Below, one piece after another: positions 49,056 to 57,802 of a DNA stretch of 64,000 bases. The notes beneath the pieces are model-generated. The model ran no database searches. It was given only the letters and a program-made list of their open reading frames with translations, and had not been told where the DNA came from. The position numbers were made by a program, and so were the translations under genes. The DNA comes from Flavobacteriales bacterium UBA6772 (GTDB taxonomy: Bacteria; Bacteroidota; Bacteroidia; Flavobacteriales; Flavobacteriaceae), in the NCBI GenBank assembly GCA_905181765.1, contig CAJIYW010000005.1:1-64000 (forward strand). The letters run 5' to 3'. Every line of letters starts with the position of its first letter. The first letter of the stretch is position 1.

Positions 49056-49802
49056 ATGAAAATAAGTCATTACTTAGACGCAACATATTTAAAAACAGCA
49101 ATACAAGCTGGTATTACTGAAAAAGAAAACTTAGAGAAGGTAGTAGCACTTACAAAGGAGGCAATTAGCTATGATTATAAGTTAGTTATGATCCGTTCCA
49201 ATTACATAACAACTGTAAAAAAAATAGTAAACATTTTAGGATCTAAGGTTTTAATTGGAACTGTAATTGATTTCCCTTGCGGGGATGCATCCCTAAAACA
49301 AAAAATACAAGAAGCTGAAAATGCAATTAAATTAGGCGCAGATGAGTTGGATTTCGTTGTTAATTATAATGCTTTTAAAAAAGGAAAGTTAGACTTAGTA
49401 GCAGAAGAAGTAACTCGTTGCATAGCACTTTGTCTTAGTCATCAAAAAATTGCAAAATTTATTATAGAAGCTGCAGCTTTATCAAATGAAGAAATAATTG
49501 TAATTTCACAACTTGTGAAACAAATTGTTTTAGAAAATTTTGGAGAAGAAAATGCAAAAAATGTATTTGTAAAATCGTCTACAGGATTTTTTAAAACAGA
49601 AAAGGGGATTCCAAATGGTGCTACTTTTGAAAATATAATGTTAATTTCTAAAAATGCAAAACCATTAAAGATTAAAGCTGCAGGTGGTGTAAGAGATTAC
49701 GAAACAGCTTTGAAAATGATTTCTTTAGGAGTAGATAGAATTGGAACATCCTCATCAAAAGAAATAATAAATAAAGAACAACACTCAAACCAAAGTTACT
49801 AA
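49056..49802 (+). CDS. deoC: Deoxyribose-phosphate aldolase
   Basis: 248 residues. The Schiff-base lysine is in FVKSSTGFF, and LGADELDFVVNY and IKAAGGVRDYETAL are family motifs. It splits deoxyribose-5-phosphate to acetaldehyde and glyceraldehyde-3-phosphate. The next gene starts 2 bases later. Confidence 0.93.
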   Translation: MKISHYLDATYLKTAIQAGITEKENLEKVVALTKEAISYDYKLVMIRSNYITTVKKIVNILGSKVLIGTVIDFPCGDASLKQKIQEAENAIKLGADELDFVVNYNAFKKGKLDLVAEEVTRCIALCLSHQKIAKFIIEAAALSNEEIIVISQLVKQIVLENFGEENAKNVFVKSSTGFFKTEKGIPNGATFENIMLISKNAKPLKIKAAGGVRDYETALKMISLGVDRIGTSSSKEIINKEQHSNQSY

Positions 49803-49804
49803 TT

Positions 49805-50377
49805 TTGAAAGATTTTTTTGCACACGAAACAGCTGTTATAGATACTGATTGTACTATTGGGAAAGATACTAAAATTTGGCATTTTAGTCATATTATGTCT
49901 CATTGTGTTATCGGCGAAGGTTGTAATATTGGTCAAAACGTAGTGATTTCTCCAAAAGTTATTCTTGGACAAAATGTAAAAGTTCAAAATAATGTTTCTA
50001 TTTACAGTGGGGTTATTTGTGAAGATGATGTTTTTTTGGGTCCCTCTATGGTTTTTACAAATGTGATAAACCCCAGAAGTGCCATTAAAAGACAAAATGA
50101 ATACCAAAAAACTATTGTAAAAAAAGGAGCTACTATTGGTGCTAATGCTACTATTATTTGTGGTAACAATATTGGTGAATATGCTTTTATTGGCGCTGGT
50201 GCAGTAGTTACTAAAGAGATTTTACCTTTTGCTTTGGTTGTTGGAAACCCTTCGAATCAAATAGGTTGGGTTAGTGAATATGGTCATCGATTAGAATTTG
50301 ATGAAAAAGGTTTTGCAACTTGTATAGAAAGTAACCAAGAATATTTGCTAAAAAATAATATTGTAACGCGATTATAA
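49805..50377 (+). CDS. Left-handed beta-helix acetyltransferase (WlbB/WbpD-like)
   Basis: 190 residues starting at TTG: KDFFAHETAVIDTDCTIG, then hexapeptide repeats (IGQNVVISPKVILGQNVKVQNN), VFTNVINPRSAI, and VGNPSNQIGWVSEYG. These match N-acetyltransferases that acetylate 3-amino-sugar nucleotides in polysaccharide making. No other sugar-nucleotide gene is beside it. Confidence 0.82.
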   Translation: MKDFFAHETAVIDTDCTIGKDTKIWHFSHIMSHCVIGEGCNIGQNVVISPKVILGQNVKVQNNVSIYSGVICEDDVFLGPSMVFTNVINPRSAIKRQNEYQKTIVKKGATIGANATIICGNNIGEYAFIGAGAVVTKEILPFALVVGNPSNQIGWVSEYGHRLEFDEKGFATCIESNQEYLLKNNIVTRL

Positions 50378-50400
50378 TTTTTTTTTTAAAATATATGTAT

Positions 50401-50487
50401 TATATTTGACACGTAGTTCTTTTGAAGAATTACACTTTTTCTTTTTCATAGCAATTTTCCCACTCAATTTATTGAGTGGGTTTTTTT
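50401..50487 (+). ncRNA. Candidate small RNA: promoter-like element, hairpin and terminator
   Basis: TATATTTG at 50401-50408 (a -7 match) is followed by a small palindrome TTCTTTTGAAGAA (50417-50429) and a terminator at 50459. If used, the transcript would be about 70 bases and untranslated. No -33 TTTG was seen, so this could also be only the 3' end of the acyltransferase message. Confidence 0.25.
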
Positions 50488-50488
50488 A
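50459..50488 (+). terminator. Terminator between the acyltransferase and ctaB
   Basis: Perfect 10-bp stem CCCACTCAAT/ATTGAGTGGG followed by T7. Confidence 0.85.
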
Positions 50489-50540
50489 TTTATTTAACAT
50501 CAAAAGCTTTAAAAACTATGGTAAATTCATATTTATCAAA

Positions 50541-50548
50541 TATCTTTG
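50541..50548 (+). promoter_or_regulatory. -7 element TATCTTTG for the oxidase run
   Basis: TATCTTTG, 18 bases before ATG 50567, and it overlaps the alternative TTG start at 50546. It heads ctaB and the genes after it. Confidence 0.55.
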
Positions 50549-50566
50549 CAAGCTAATTCTGGTGAT

Positions 50567-51469
50567 ATGAATACAGCCGTTATTTCAGACAATAAAATAT
50601 CTATGAAAACTATTATTTCAGACTTTAAGCAACTTACTAAAGTTGGCTTGTCTTTAAGTGTTGTGTTTTCTTCTGTGGCTGGTTATTTGTTAGCGGTAGA
50701 AACTGTAGATTATTTTATATTATCTCTTTTAGCTATTGGTGGTTTTTTTATGGTTGGTGCGTCTAATGCATTTAATCAAATTATAGAAAAGGATACTGAT
50801 GCTATTATGAAACGTACGCAGAACAGACCTTTACCAACAGGTAGAATGTCTGTAAACGTTGCATTAACAATCGCAATAGTATTTACCGTTTTAGGAATTT
50901 CAATCTTATATAGCATCAATCCTAAGTCGGCATTATTTGGGGCAATTTCAATATTTCTATATACTTGTGTTTACACCCCTTTAAAAGCAGTAACACCATT
51001 AACCGTATTTATAGGAGCAATTCCAGGAGCAATTCCTTTTATGCTTGGTTGGGTTGCCGCAACTAATAACTTTGGTATTGAGGCAGGGTTCTTATTTATG
51101 ATTCAGTTTTTCTGGCAATTTCCGCACTTTTGGGCAATTGGTTGGTTGCAGTTTGAGGAGTATAAAAAAGCGGGCTTTAATATGTTGCCTATGGGAACTA
51201 AAGATAGAGGGGCAATAAAGCAAATTATTTTTTATACAGGAATAATGATTTTAGTCTCTATAGCGCCAGTTTTAAAAGTATCTGGGGCGTTTTATATTTA
51301 TCCAATAACCGCAGTAATTATTGCGCTATTGGGTATTGTAATGCTATATTATGGTGTTAAACTGTATAAAAGTCAGGAAAATATAGATGCGAGAAAATTA
51401 ATGTTATCGAGTGTCTTGTACATTACATTAGTACAAATAATTTACGTAGTAGATAAATTTTTACATTAA
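50567..51469 (+). CDS. ctaB: Protoheme IX farnesyltransferase (haem O synthase)
   Basis: 300 residues with about eight membrane helices. The prenyl-diphosphate motif NQIIEKDTDAIMKRTQNRP and the second motif LQFEEYKKAGFNMLP are present. It adds farnesyl to haem B for the oxidase. The promoter element at 50541 fixes the start at ATG 50567. First gene of the cytochrome oxidase run, 9 bases before the next. Confidence 0.95.
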   Translation: MNTAVISDNKISMKTIISDFKQLTKVGLSLSVVFSSVAGYLLAVETVDYFILSLLAIGGFFMVGASNAFNQIIEKDTDAIMKRTQNRPLPTGRMSVNVALTIAIVFTVLGISILYSINPKSALFGAISIFLYTCVYTPLKAVTPLTVFIGAIPGAIPFMLGWVAATNNFGIEAGFLFMIQFFWQFPHFWAIGWLQFEEYKKAGFNMLPMGTKDRGAIKQIIFYTGIMILVSIAPVLKVSGAFYIYPITAVIIALLGIVMLYYGVKLYKSQENIDARKLMLSSVLYITLVQIIYVVDKFLH

Positions 51470-51478
51470 AAAAGGAAG

Positions 51479-52063
51479 ATGGTAGAACAAACATTAGAAC
51501 AAGAAAAAACTGCTAACAGAAGAAAATCTGGAAAACCAATGTTGTGGGTTTCTATGATAAGTATGGTGATGTTTTTTGCAGGTTTAACAAGTGCATACGT
51601 AATTAGTATGGAAAGAGATGATTGGGTAACTTTTGATTTGCCTGATGCTTTCTATATTAGTACTTTTTTAATTGTTGCGAGCAGCATTACAATAATCTTG
51701 TCTCAAAGATTTTTGAAGCAAGAAAAAAGACAGATGTCACTTATATTACTAGTGGTAACTTTATTTCTAGGAATTGGTTTTATCTGGCAACAATACGAAG
51801 GCTTTAACGAACTTAAAGGCTTAGGTCTGTATTTTACTGGACCAGGAAGTACAGTATCTACATCGTTTATAATTGGCATCACATTAATGCATGTTTTACA
51901 CCTATTGGCTGGTGTAATTGTGCTTTTTGTTGTTATTTATAATCATTTTAAATATAAGTACAAACCAAATGATTTGCTGGGGTTTGAACTCGGTGCAATC
52001 TTCTGGCATTTTGTAGATATACTATGGATTTATCTATTTTTCTTTTTCTATTTTATTAGGTGA
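51479..52063 (+). CDS. Cytochrome c oxidase subunit III (short form)
   Basis: 194 residues with five membrane helices, matching the haem-copper oxidase subunit III family: MHVLHLLAGVIVL and the end FWHFVDILWIYLFFFFYF. No catalytic metal binds this subunit; it supports the core. It is the first of two subunit III genes in a row. Confidence 0.92.
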   Translation: MVEQTLEQEKTANRRKSGKPMLWVSMISMVMFFAGLTSAYVISMERDDWVTFDLPDAFYISTFLIVASSITIILSQRFLKQEKRQMSLILLVVTLFLGIGFIWQQYEGFNELKGLGLYFTGPGSTVSTSFIIGITLMHVLHLLAGVIVLFVVIYNHFKYKYKPNDLLGFELGAIFWHFVDILWIYLFFFFYFIR

Positions 52064-52074
52064 TGAAAAATGAT

Positions 52075-52082
52075 TAATTTTG
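52075..52082 (+). promoter_or_regulatory. -7 element TAATTTTG between the two subunit III genes
   Basis: TAATTTTG, 38 bases before ATG 52121. A second promoter inside the oxidase run. Confidence 0.45.
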
Positions 52083-52120
52083 CAAAACTATTTTTAACAT
52101 TCAATCAATAGAATACATTT

Positions 52121-53101
52121 ATGGAAGCAAATATTGCTGTACCAACTGACAAAAAAGATATCTGGAATGGCGGAGGTGGGAAACCATTTGGCGCTAGTTA
52201 TGGTAAAATGATGATGTGGTATTTTATCCTATCAGATGCATTAACTTTTTCTGGTTTTTTAGCTGCTTATGGGTTAACACGTTTTAAGTTTATAGACACT
52301 TGGCCAATTGCAGATGAGGTTTTTACGCACGTACCTTTTGTGCACGGAGATTTTCCAATGATTTACGTTGCAATTATGACGTTTATCTTGATTTTTTCTT
52401 CTGTAACAATGGTGTTAGCGGTAGACGCTGGTCATCAAATGAAAAAGAATAAAGTAGCTTGGTATATGTTTGCTACGATTATTGGAGGTATTATTTTTGT
52501 AGGCTCACAAGCTTGGGAATGGAATACTTTTATAAAAGGGTCTTATGGGGCTGTAAAAACAACGGAAGGTAAGTTGCTGCAGTTTGTGAAAGATGGCAAA
52601 CAAATTGCTTTGGCAGATTTTGTAATCGGTAATAGAACAGACGGTAGAGTTCAGCATACTAAGAAAAACGGATTGTGGTTTGAAGAGGAGGGCACAATTG
52701 CTAATTATTCTGTAGCACAAGTAATTCAAGCATATAATGCAAATCCTGAAATTCAAGTAAGAACAGAATTAATAGATTTAGACAAGAAACAAAAAACAAT
52801 TCTTTCTAGAGAAGCAGGTTCTGTAATGCTAGCAAGAACAGATAGAGTTGTAGAAGGCGCTAATTTAGACGAAAACGAATATGGTAACACAATTTTTGCA
52901 GATGCCTTTTTCTTTATTACTGGTTTTCATGGTTTTCACGTAGTGTCTGGAATTGCAATTAATATTATTATTTTCTTTAATGTAATCTTAGGAACTTATG
53001 AGAAAAGAGGACATTATGAAATGGTAGAAAAAGTTGGTTTATACTGGCACTTTGTAGATTTAGTTTGGGTATTTGTATTTACCTTTTTCTACTTAGTATA
53101 A
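52121..53101 (+). CDS. Cytochrome c oxidase subunit III (long form)
   Basis: 326 residues. The subunit III fold is recognisable (FWHF-type end YWHFVDLVWVFVFTFFYL, and FITGFHGFHVVSG), but about 110 hydrophilic residues (about 145-255) sit between the middle helices, including ADFVIGNRTDGRVQH. Similar insertions are known in other flavobacterial subunit III proteins. Follows the short form and precedes subunit IV. Confidence 0.9.
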   Translation: MEANIAVPTDKKDIWNGGGGKPFGASYGKMMMWYFILSDALTFSGFLAAYGLTRFKFIDTWPIADEVFTHVPFVHGDFPMIYVAIMTFILIFSSVTMVLAVDAGHQMKKNKVAWYMFATIIGGIIFVGSQAWEWNTFIKGSYGAVKTTEGKLLQFVKDGKQIALADFVIGNRTDGRVQHTKKNGLWFEEEGTIANYSVAQVIQAYNANPEIQVRTELIDLDKKQKTILSREAGSVMLARTDRVVEGANLDENEYGNTIFADAFFFITGFHGFHVVSGIAINIIIFFNVILGTYEKRGHYEMVEKVGLYWHFVDLVWVFVFTFFYLV

Positions 53102-53121
53102 CAAAAAAATAAATAGAAGAA

Positions 53122-53460
53122 ATGGCACACGCACACGAATCGAACACAAAGAGAATATGGATAGTTTTTGGTATTCTTTCTTTTATAACAATAGTAGAAG
53201 TATACTTAGGTATTATTAAACCTGCAGCCTTGCATTTACAAGGTATGGGTACAAGTTGGTTAAATTGGATTTTCATCATTTTAACACTAGCAAAAGCATA
53301 CGGAATTGCATGGGTTTTCATGCACTTAGAAGGAGAGAAGAAATGGCTTAGACGCTCTATTGTGTGGTCTGCCGTCTTTTTAATCTCATATCTCGTCACA
53401 CTGTTTTTATTTGAAGGAGGCTACATATTCGATACATTATCACCACTTGTAAAATGGTAA
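53122..53460 (+). CDS. Cytochrome c oxidase subunit IV
   Basis: 112 residues with three membrane segments. HESNTKRIWIVFGILSFIT and KAYGIAWVFMHLEGEKKWLR match the bacterial subunit IV (COX4) family that stabilises the oxidase. Confidence 0.9.
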   Translation: MAHAHESNTKRIWIVFGILSFITIVEVYLGIIKPAALHLQGMGTSWLNWIFIILTLAKAYGIAWVFMHLEGEKKWLRRSIVWSAVFLISYLVTLFLFEGGYIFDTLSPLVKW

Positions 53461-53471
53461 TATAAAATTTT

Positions 53472-53500
53472 AAAAGGTGGTTTTAACCACCTTTTTTTAT
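53472..53500 (+). terminator. Terminator after subunit IV
   Basis: AAAAGGTGGTT/AACCACCTTTT stem followed by T-rich sequence. Confidence 0.8.
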
Positions 53501-53529
53501 ACATAAAAGGTACATACTAAAAGAGAATT

Positions 53530-54189
53530 ATGAAATTTTTCACTAAAAAAAGAATCGTTTTATTTTTACTATTTATTTTTCCACTGATGTGTTTTTTATT
53601 ACTGTCAACAGGAATAAACAACGCTGCTAAACTGCCAATCTATGGCGAGAATACTTTAGATATCTCAATAGTCGATTCAACAAAAACACTAAAAAATAAA
53701 GTTTCTTTAATTTGTTTTTTAGGAGATGATATTGCTAATAATAAGGGAGGTGTATTTAATTTGAATCAAAATATTTATAAGAAATTCATTGAACATAATG
53801 ATTTTCAAATTATAGCGATTTATCCCAAAGGCACCGACAAGGAAGTCTTAAGCTTTAAAAAAGAACTTGGTGCTTTCACAGATATGGCAAAGTGGAAGTT
53901 TACAGCCGGTTCTAGAGAAAATATAAACACTTTTTTTGACAGCTTTAAAACGAATACTTCTTTAGATAATTTTTATACTTCTGATGCCTTTATAGTGGAT
54001 AAAAATGGATATTTAAGAGAGCGTACAGACGATGAAGAAAAGAAAGAAAGGAAACTAGTTGGGTATGACATGAATTCTGTTGCAGAATTAAAGAAAATAA
54101 TGAAAGATGATATAAACGTACTCTATTACGAATATTATGCTGCATTTAAAAATAAAAATAAAGCAGATAGAAAAGAGGTAGGCTTATGA
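53530..54189 (+). CDS. SCO-like thioredoxin-fold membrane protein without the CxxxC
   Basis: 219 residues. One N-terminal membrane helix (about 9-27) is followed by a thioredoxin-like domain: KVSLICFLGDDI, then FQIIAIYPKGTDKE and DAFIVDKNGYLRERTDD. The position matches SCO copper chaperones, but the usual CxxxC copper site is absent, so it cannot bind copper the same way. It overlaps the real SCO gene by 4 bases, so the two probably work together. Confidence 0.7.
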   Translation: MKFFTKKRIVLFLLFIFPLMCFLLLSTGINNAAKLPIYGENTLDISIVDSTKTLKNKVSLICFLGDDIANNKGGVFNLNQNIYKKFIEHNDFQIIAIYPKGTDKEVLSFKKELGAFTDMAKWKFTAGSRENINTFFDSFKTNTSLDNFYTSDAFIVDKNGYLRERTDDEEKKERKLVGYDMNSVAELKKIMKDDINVLYYEYYAAFKNKNKADRKEVGL

Positions 54190-54860
54190 AAAAGAAGTAT
54201 TCATATATAGGTATTGCATTTATTATTTTATTATTTGGTATTTATACGGTGCCAAAAGTAGTAGATAGGTTTAAAGCAGATACTACGTTAGAATATTTAA
54301 AAACGAATGAAGCAAATCCTCAGAAAAGAAAGGTACCTGAGTTTGAATTCATAAATCAAGAAGGGAAAACAATTACAAATAAAAGTTATGAGGGTAAGGT
54401 ATATGTAGTAGAGTTTTTCTTTTCAACATGTCCTAGTATTTGCCCAATAATGAATCAAAAAATGGTAACCATTCAGGATGCCTTTTTTGGCAATCCAAAT
54501 TTCGGAATTGCTTCAATCTCTATTACACCAGAAATAGATACTCCAGAAATTTTAAAGGAGTATGCACAGATAAATAGAATAACACACAGAAATTGGCATT
54601 TACTTACAGGTAAATCTGATGATATGGTATATGCATTAGCAAAACAAGGGTTTCAATTGTATGCAGGGAAAGGCGAGGATGAACATGGTGGTTTTGAACA
54701 CTCTGGTTATTTTGCTTTGGTGGATAAAAACGGATTTATTCGTTCTAGAAAAGATGAAAACGGAAACACAATTATTTATTATAACGCTCTAGAAGATAAT
54801 GGCTTTCCAGATCAAATAAAAGAAATAAAAGAAGACATTAAAATATTACTGAATGAATAA
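54186..54860 (+). CDS. SCO family copper chaperone for cytochrome oxidase
   Basis: 224 residues. N-terminal membrane anchor, then FFFSTCPSICPIMNQKM with the CxxxC copper site and ALVDKNGFIRSR near the end; a GHxG-like His lies in EDEHGGFEHSG. SCO proteins load the CuA centre of subunit II. Overlaps the genes on both sides. Confidence 0.92.
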   Translation: MKKKYSYIGIAFIILLFGIYTVPKVVDRFKADTTLEYLKTNEANPQKRKVPEFEFINQEGKTITNKSYEGKVYVVEFFFSTCPSICPIMNQKMVTIQDAFFGNPNFGIASISITPEIDTPEILKEYAQINRITHRNWHLLTGKSDDMVYALAKQGFQLYAGKGEDEHGGFEHSGYFALVDKNGFIRSRKDENGNTIIYYNALEDNGFPDQIKEIKEDIKILLNE

Positions 54861-55392
54861 TCTAGCACAAGAAAAAAAGTATAAAAAAATTATTACGGCA
54901 TTGTCTGTAATAATTCCAATAGCTGTAGCGGCTTTATTTGGTGTTAATCTAAGAAGTTTGGGGTTTGATGTAGCTCCGTTAAAATTTCTTCCGCCAATCT
55001 ATGCGTCTATAAATGGGCTAACTGCAGTGTTATTAATAGCAGCAGTTATCGCTATAAAAAAAGGAAATAAAAAATTACACGAGCAATTAAATACTGCAGC
55101 AATAGCTTGTTCTTTACTGTTTTTACTAATGTATATAGCATACCATATGACTTCAGATTCGACCTCTTTTGGTGGTGAAGGATTTGTAAAGTATGTCTAT
55201 TATTTTATTTTAATTACGCACATTGTTTTGTCTGTAATTGTAATTCCTTTGGTGTTGATTACCTACATGAAGGCAAAACTTGGGCTTTTCACCGAGCATA
55301 AAAAAATAGCAAAGAAAACCTTTCCTATTTGGTTATATGTAGCCGTTACTGGCGTTATAGTATATTTAATGATATCTCCTTATTATGTTTAA
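54853..55392 (+). CDS. DUF420 membrane protein
   Basis: 179 residues with five membrane segments and several conserved His residues (KKLHEQLNTAA, AYHMTSD, ITHIVLSVIV), the pattern of the DUF420 family (CtaM-like in some bacteria), tied to oxidase assembly. Overlaps its neighbours by 8 bases on each side. Confidence 0.85.
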   Translation: MNNLAQEKKYKKIITALSVIIPIAVAALFGVNLRSLGFDVAPLKFLPPIYASINGLTAVLLIAAVIAIKKGNKKLHEQLNTAAIACSLLFLLMYIAYHMTSDSTSFGGEGFVKYVYYFILITHIVLSVIVIPLVLITYMKAKLGLFTEHKKIAKKTFPIWLYVAVTGVIVYLMISPYYV

Positions 55393-55606
55393 AAACAAAA
55401 CGCTTCTTATTTTATTGTTGTTTTTTTTTACTTCAAAAACTACGTTTTCTCAATGTGCAATGTGTAAAGCGGTTGTAGAAAATGGAGATATTTCCATGGC
55501 TGAAGGTGTAAATAGTGGTATTACGTACCTTATGGTTTTTCCTTATCTTTTAATTGGTCTTTTATTTTTCACTATTTATCGCTACAATAAGAAGGTAAAT
55601 AATTAA
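55385..55606 (+). CDS. Small CxxC membrane protein of the oxidase cluster
   Basis: 73 residues: signal peptide, then SQCAMCKAVVENGD with a CxxC, and one C-terminal membrane helix. This small protein recurs after DUF420 in flavobacteria. A redox or metal role is inferred only from the cysteines. Confidence 0.75.
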   Translation: MFKNKTLLILLLFFFTSKTTFSQCAMCKAVVENGDISMAEGVNSGITYLMVFPYLLIGLLFFTIYRYNKKVNN

Positions 55607-55640
55607 CATTTAAATAAGAGTAAAACCCTGTAACATATTT

Positions 55641-55648
55641 TATTTTTG
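55641..55648 (+). promoter_or_regulatory. -7 element TATTTTTG for the tolC-like gene
   Basis: TATTTTTG, 42 bases before the TTG start at 55691. Confidence 0.45.
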
Positions 55649-55690
55649 TTCGTCTTATCTTTAGTTAACATTATATAAAATTTGTAAATT

Positions 55691-57022
55691 TTGAAAAATA
55701 AATTCATTCTATTTGTAGCATTATGTTCTTCAATTGCTGCTTTTTCACAAAAAACGTGGACATTAAAAGAGGCTGTTGATCAGGCATTAATCAAAAATAT
55801 TTCTATCCAACAAAATAAATTGAGCGTAAAGCTTGCAGAAAAAAATGTTGCCATTGCGAAAGGTAATTTTTTGCCAAATTTAAATGGAAGTTCAAGTGGT
55901 AATTACAATGTAGGTTTATCACCAGACCAAACAGGTATTCTAACAAATACAAATAACTTTAACGGATCTCTTAATTTAAGTAGTAGTGGTATAATTTTTA
56001 ATGGTTTTAGAAATACAAATACTTATAAGCAGGCTCAATTAGGTGTAGAAAGTAGTTTATATGACTTAAAAAAGATAGAAAATGATATTTCTTTAAGAGT
56101 TGTAAATACGTATTTAAATGTATTGTTTGCTAAAGAAAATTTAGAGGTTGCAAGTGTACAAGCAGCCATAAGTAAAAAACAAATTGAGGCTGCAAAGGCT
56201 CGATTTGAAGCAGGTGCAATTGCAAAAGGAGAACTATTAAATTTTCAATCTACCGCTGCAAATGACCTACAAAGTGTAATTTTACAAGAAAATGCATTGG
56301 ATTTGGCATTGTTAAATATTGCACAGTTACTGCAAGAGCCTGTAAAAGGTTTTGATGTTGCACCCATAGAGGTGGAGACTCCTTCGGTTAATTTATTATA
56401 TGATAACTCCACGGCTGTTTTTCAGAAATCTTTAGACTATATGCCAGAAATTGCAAACGCAAAGCTAGCGATTGAAAATGCAGATTTCAATATAGAAATT
56501 GCAAAGAGTGCCTTTTTGCCCACATTAAGTTATAATTTGGGCGCAGGGACCTCTTATTTTCATCAATTTAACAACCTTTTCCCAGGACAGACTAATAATA
56601 GTTTTGGAACACAATTTTTTGATCGTTTTCAATATGGAGCTGGAATTTCATTAAACATTCCAATTTTTAACAGATTTCAAACTAAGAACAGAGTTGCACA
56701 GTCTCTAATTAATAAAGAAGTTTCTGTAATGAGTTTAGAAAGTCAGAAATTGATATTAAAGCAAACAATAGAACAAGCATTTTTAGATGTAAAATCTGGT
56801 TTAAAGACATTTCAAGCCGCAACAATTTCTTTAACAGCACAAAAAGAAGCATTTAAAAATGCACAAGAAAGATACAATTACGGCACTATGACATTGTTTG
56901 ATTTCGATCTGGTAAGAACACGTTTGGTAAGTGCAGAAAGCGCTATGATTCGTTCTAAGTATGATTATGTTTTTAAAACAAAAGTGCTGCAGTTTTATTC
57001 TGGTGAATTAATTCTAGAATAA
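55691..57022 (+). CDS. TolC-family outer membrane efflux protein
   Basis: 443 residues starting at TTG with a signal peptide (CSSIAAFSQKTWTLKEAVDQAL). Two repeated coiled-coil halves: ISKKQIEAAKARFEAGAIAKGELL and ALKEAFKNAQERYNYGTMTLFDF. Such proteins form the outer-membrane channel of tripartite pumps. No adaptor or pump gene follows. A terminator closes it before tsaB. Confidence 0.92.
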   Translation: MKNKFILFVALCSSIAAFSQKTWTLKEAVDQALIKNISIQQNKLSVKLAEKNVAIAKGNFLPNLNGSSSGNYNVGLSPDQTGILTNTNNFNGSLNLSSSGIIFNGFRNTNTYKQAQLGVESSLYDLKKIENDISLRVVNTYLNVLFAKENLEVASVQAAISKKQIEAAKARFEAGAIAKGELLNFQSTAANDLQSVILQENALDLALLNIAQLLQEPVKGFDVAPIEVETPSVNLLYDNSTAVFQKSLDYMPEIANAKLAIENADFNIEIAKSAFLPTLSYNLGAGTSYFHQFNNLFPGQTNNSFGTQFFDRFQYGAGISLNIPIFNRFQTKNRVAQSLINKEVSVMSLESQKLILKQTIEQAFLDVKSGLKTFQAATISLTAQKEAFKNAQERYNYGTMTLFDFDLVRTRLVSAESAMIRSKYDYVFKTKVLQFYSGELILE

Positions 57023-57043
57023 GTAATTAAAACTGATAAACAC

Positions 57044-57087
57044 AATACCTCACAGAATTAAACACTGTGAGGTATTTCTTTTTTTGA
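57044..57087 (+). terminator. Terminator after the tolC-like gene
   Basis: 12-bp stem AATACCTCACAG/CTGTGAGGTATT followed by a T-rich run. A second copy lies at 58915-58958. Confidence 0.85.
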
Positions 57088-57092
57088 AATAC

Positions 57093-57100
57093 TATCTTTG
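57093..57100 (+). promoter_or_regulatory. -7 element TATCTTTG of tsaB copy 1
   Basis: TATCTTTG, 15 bases before the TTG at 57116. The same element is copied at 58964-58971. Confidence 0.55.
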
Positions 57101-57115
57101 TAAAAAATACAACAA

Positions 57116-57802
57116 TTGGCAATAATCCTTAACATAGAAACTTCAACTAAAAACTGCTCAGTAAGTATTGCAGATAGTGGTAAAATTATAGCTTTTAAAG
57201 AATTGAATAATGGTAATTATTCGCACGCTGAGGTTTTGCATCCTTTTATAGAAAATATTCTAAAAGAAGGCAATATCTCTAAATCCGAAATAAACGCCAT
57301 AGCCGTAAGTAAAGGTCCGGGTTCTTATACTGGGTTAAGAATTGGTGTTTCTGCGGCAAAAGGACTCTCTTTTGCTTTAAATATACCATTAATATCAATT
57401 GATACGCTTACATCTCTTTCTTTTGCTGCTTCTATTGATTGTGGGGTAATTGTGCCGATGCTAGATGCAAGAAGAATGGAAGTTTATGCCGCTGTTTTTG
57501 ACAAGCACCACAAAAAAATAAGAGAAATTAAAGCAGAAATTATAGATGAAACTTCTTTTTCTGACGTGTTAGATAGAGGTAAAGTTTATTTTTTAGGAGA
57601 CGGAGCCCATAAATGCAAAGAAATAATTACCCATAAAAACGCTATTTTTATAGATGATAAGTTTCCTTCCTCAAAGGAAATGGCAATATTATCTTATGAT
57701 AAATATAAAAAAGAAGATATTGAAAATCTTGCTTACTTCGAACCTTTTTATTTAAAAGACTTTATAGTAATTCCTGAAAAAAAGAAGAAGCCTGTATTTT
57801 AA
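57116..57802 (+). CDS. tsaB: tRNA t6A synthesis protein TsaB, copy 1
   Basis: 228 residues starting at TTG. ILNIETSTKNCSVSI and the TsaB signature SKGPGSYTGLRIGVSAAKGL are present. TsaB is the partner of TsaD in making N6-threonylcarbamoyladenosine on tRNAs reading ANN codons. Its stop overlaps that of the opposing gene by 4 bases. Intact. Confidence 0.95.
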   Translation: MAIILNIETSTKNCSVSIADSGKIIAFKELNNGNYSHAEVLHPFIENILKEGNISKSEINAIAVSKGPGSYTGLRIGVSAAKGLSFALNIPLISIDTLTSLSFAASIDCGVIVPMLDARRMEVYAAVFDKHHKKIREIKAEIIDETSFSDVLDRGKVYFLGDGAHKCKEIITHKNAIFIDDKFPSSKEMAILSYDKYKKEDIENLAYFEPFYLKDFIVIPEKKKKPVF

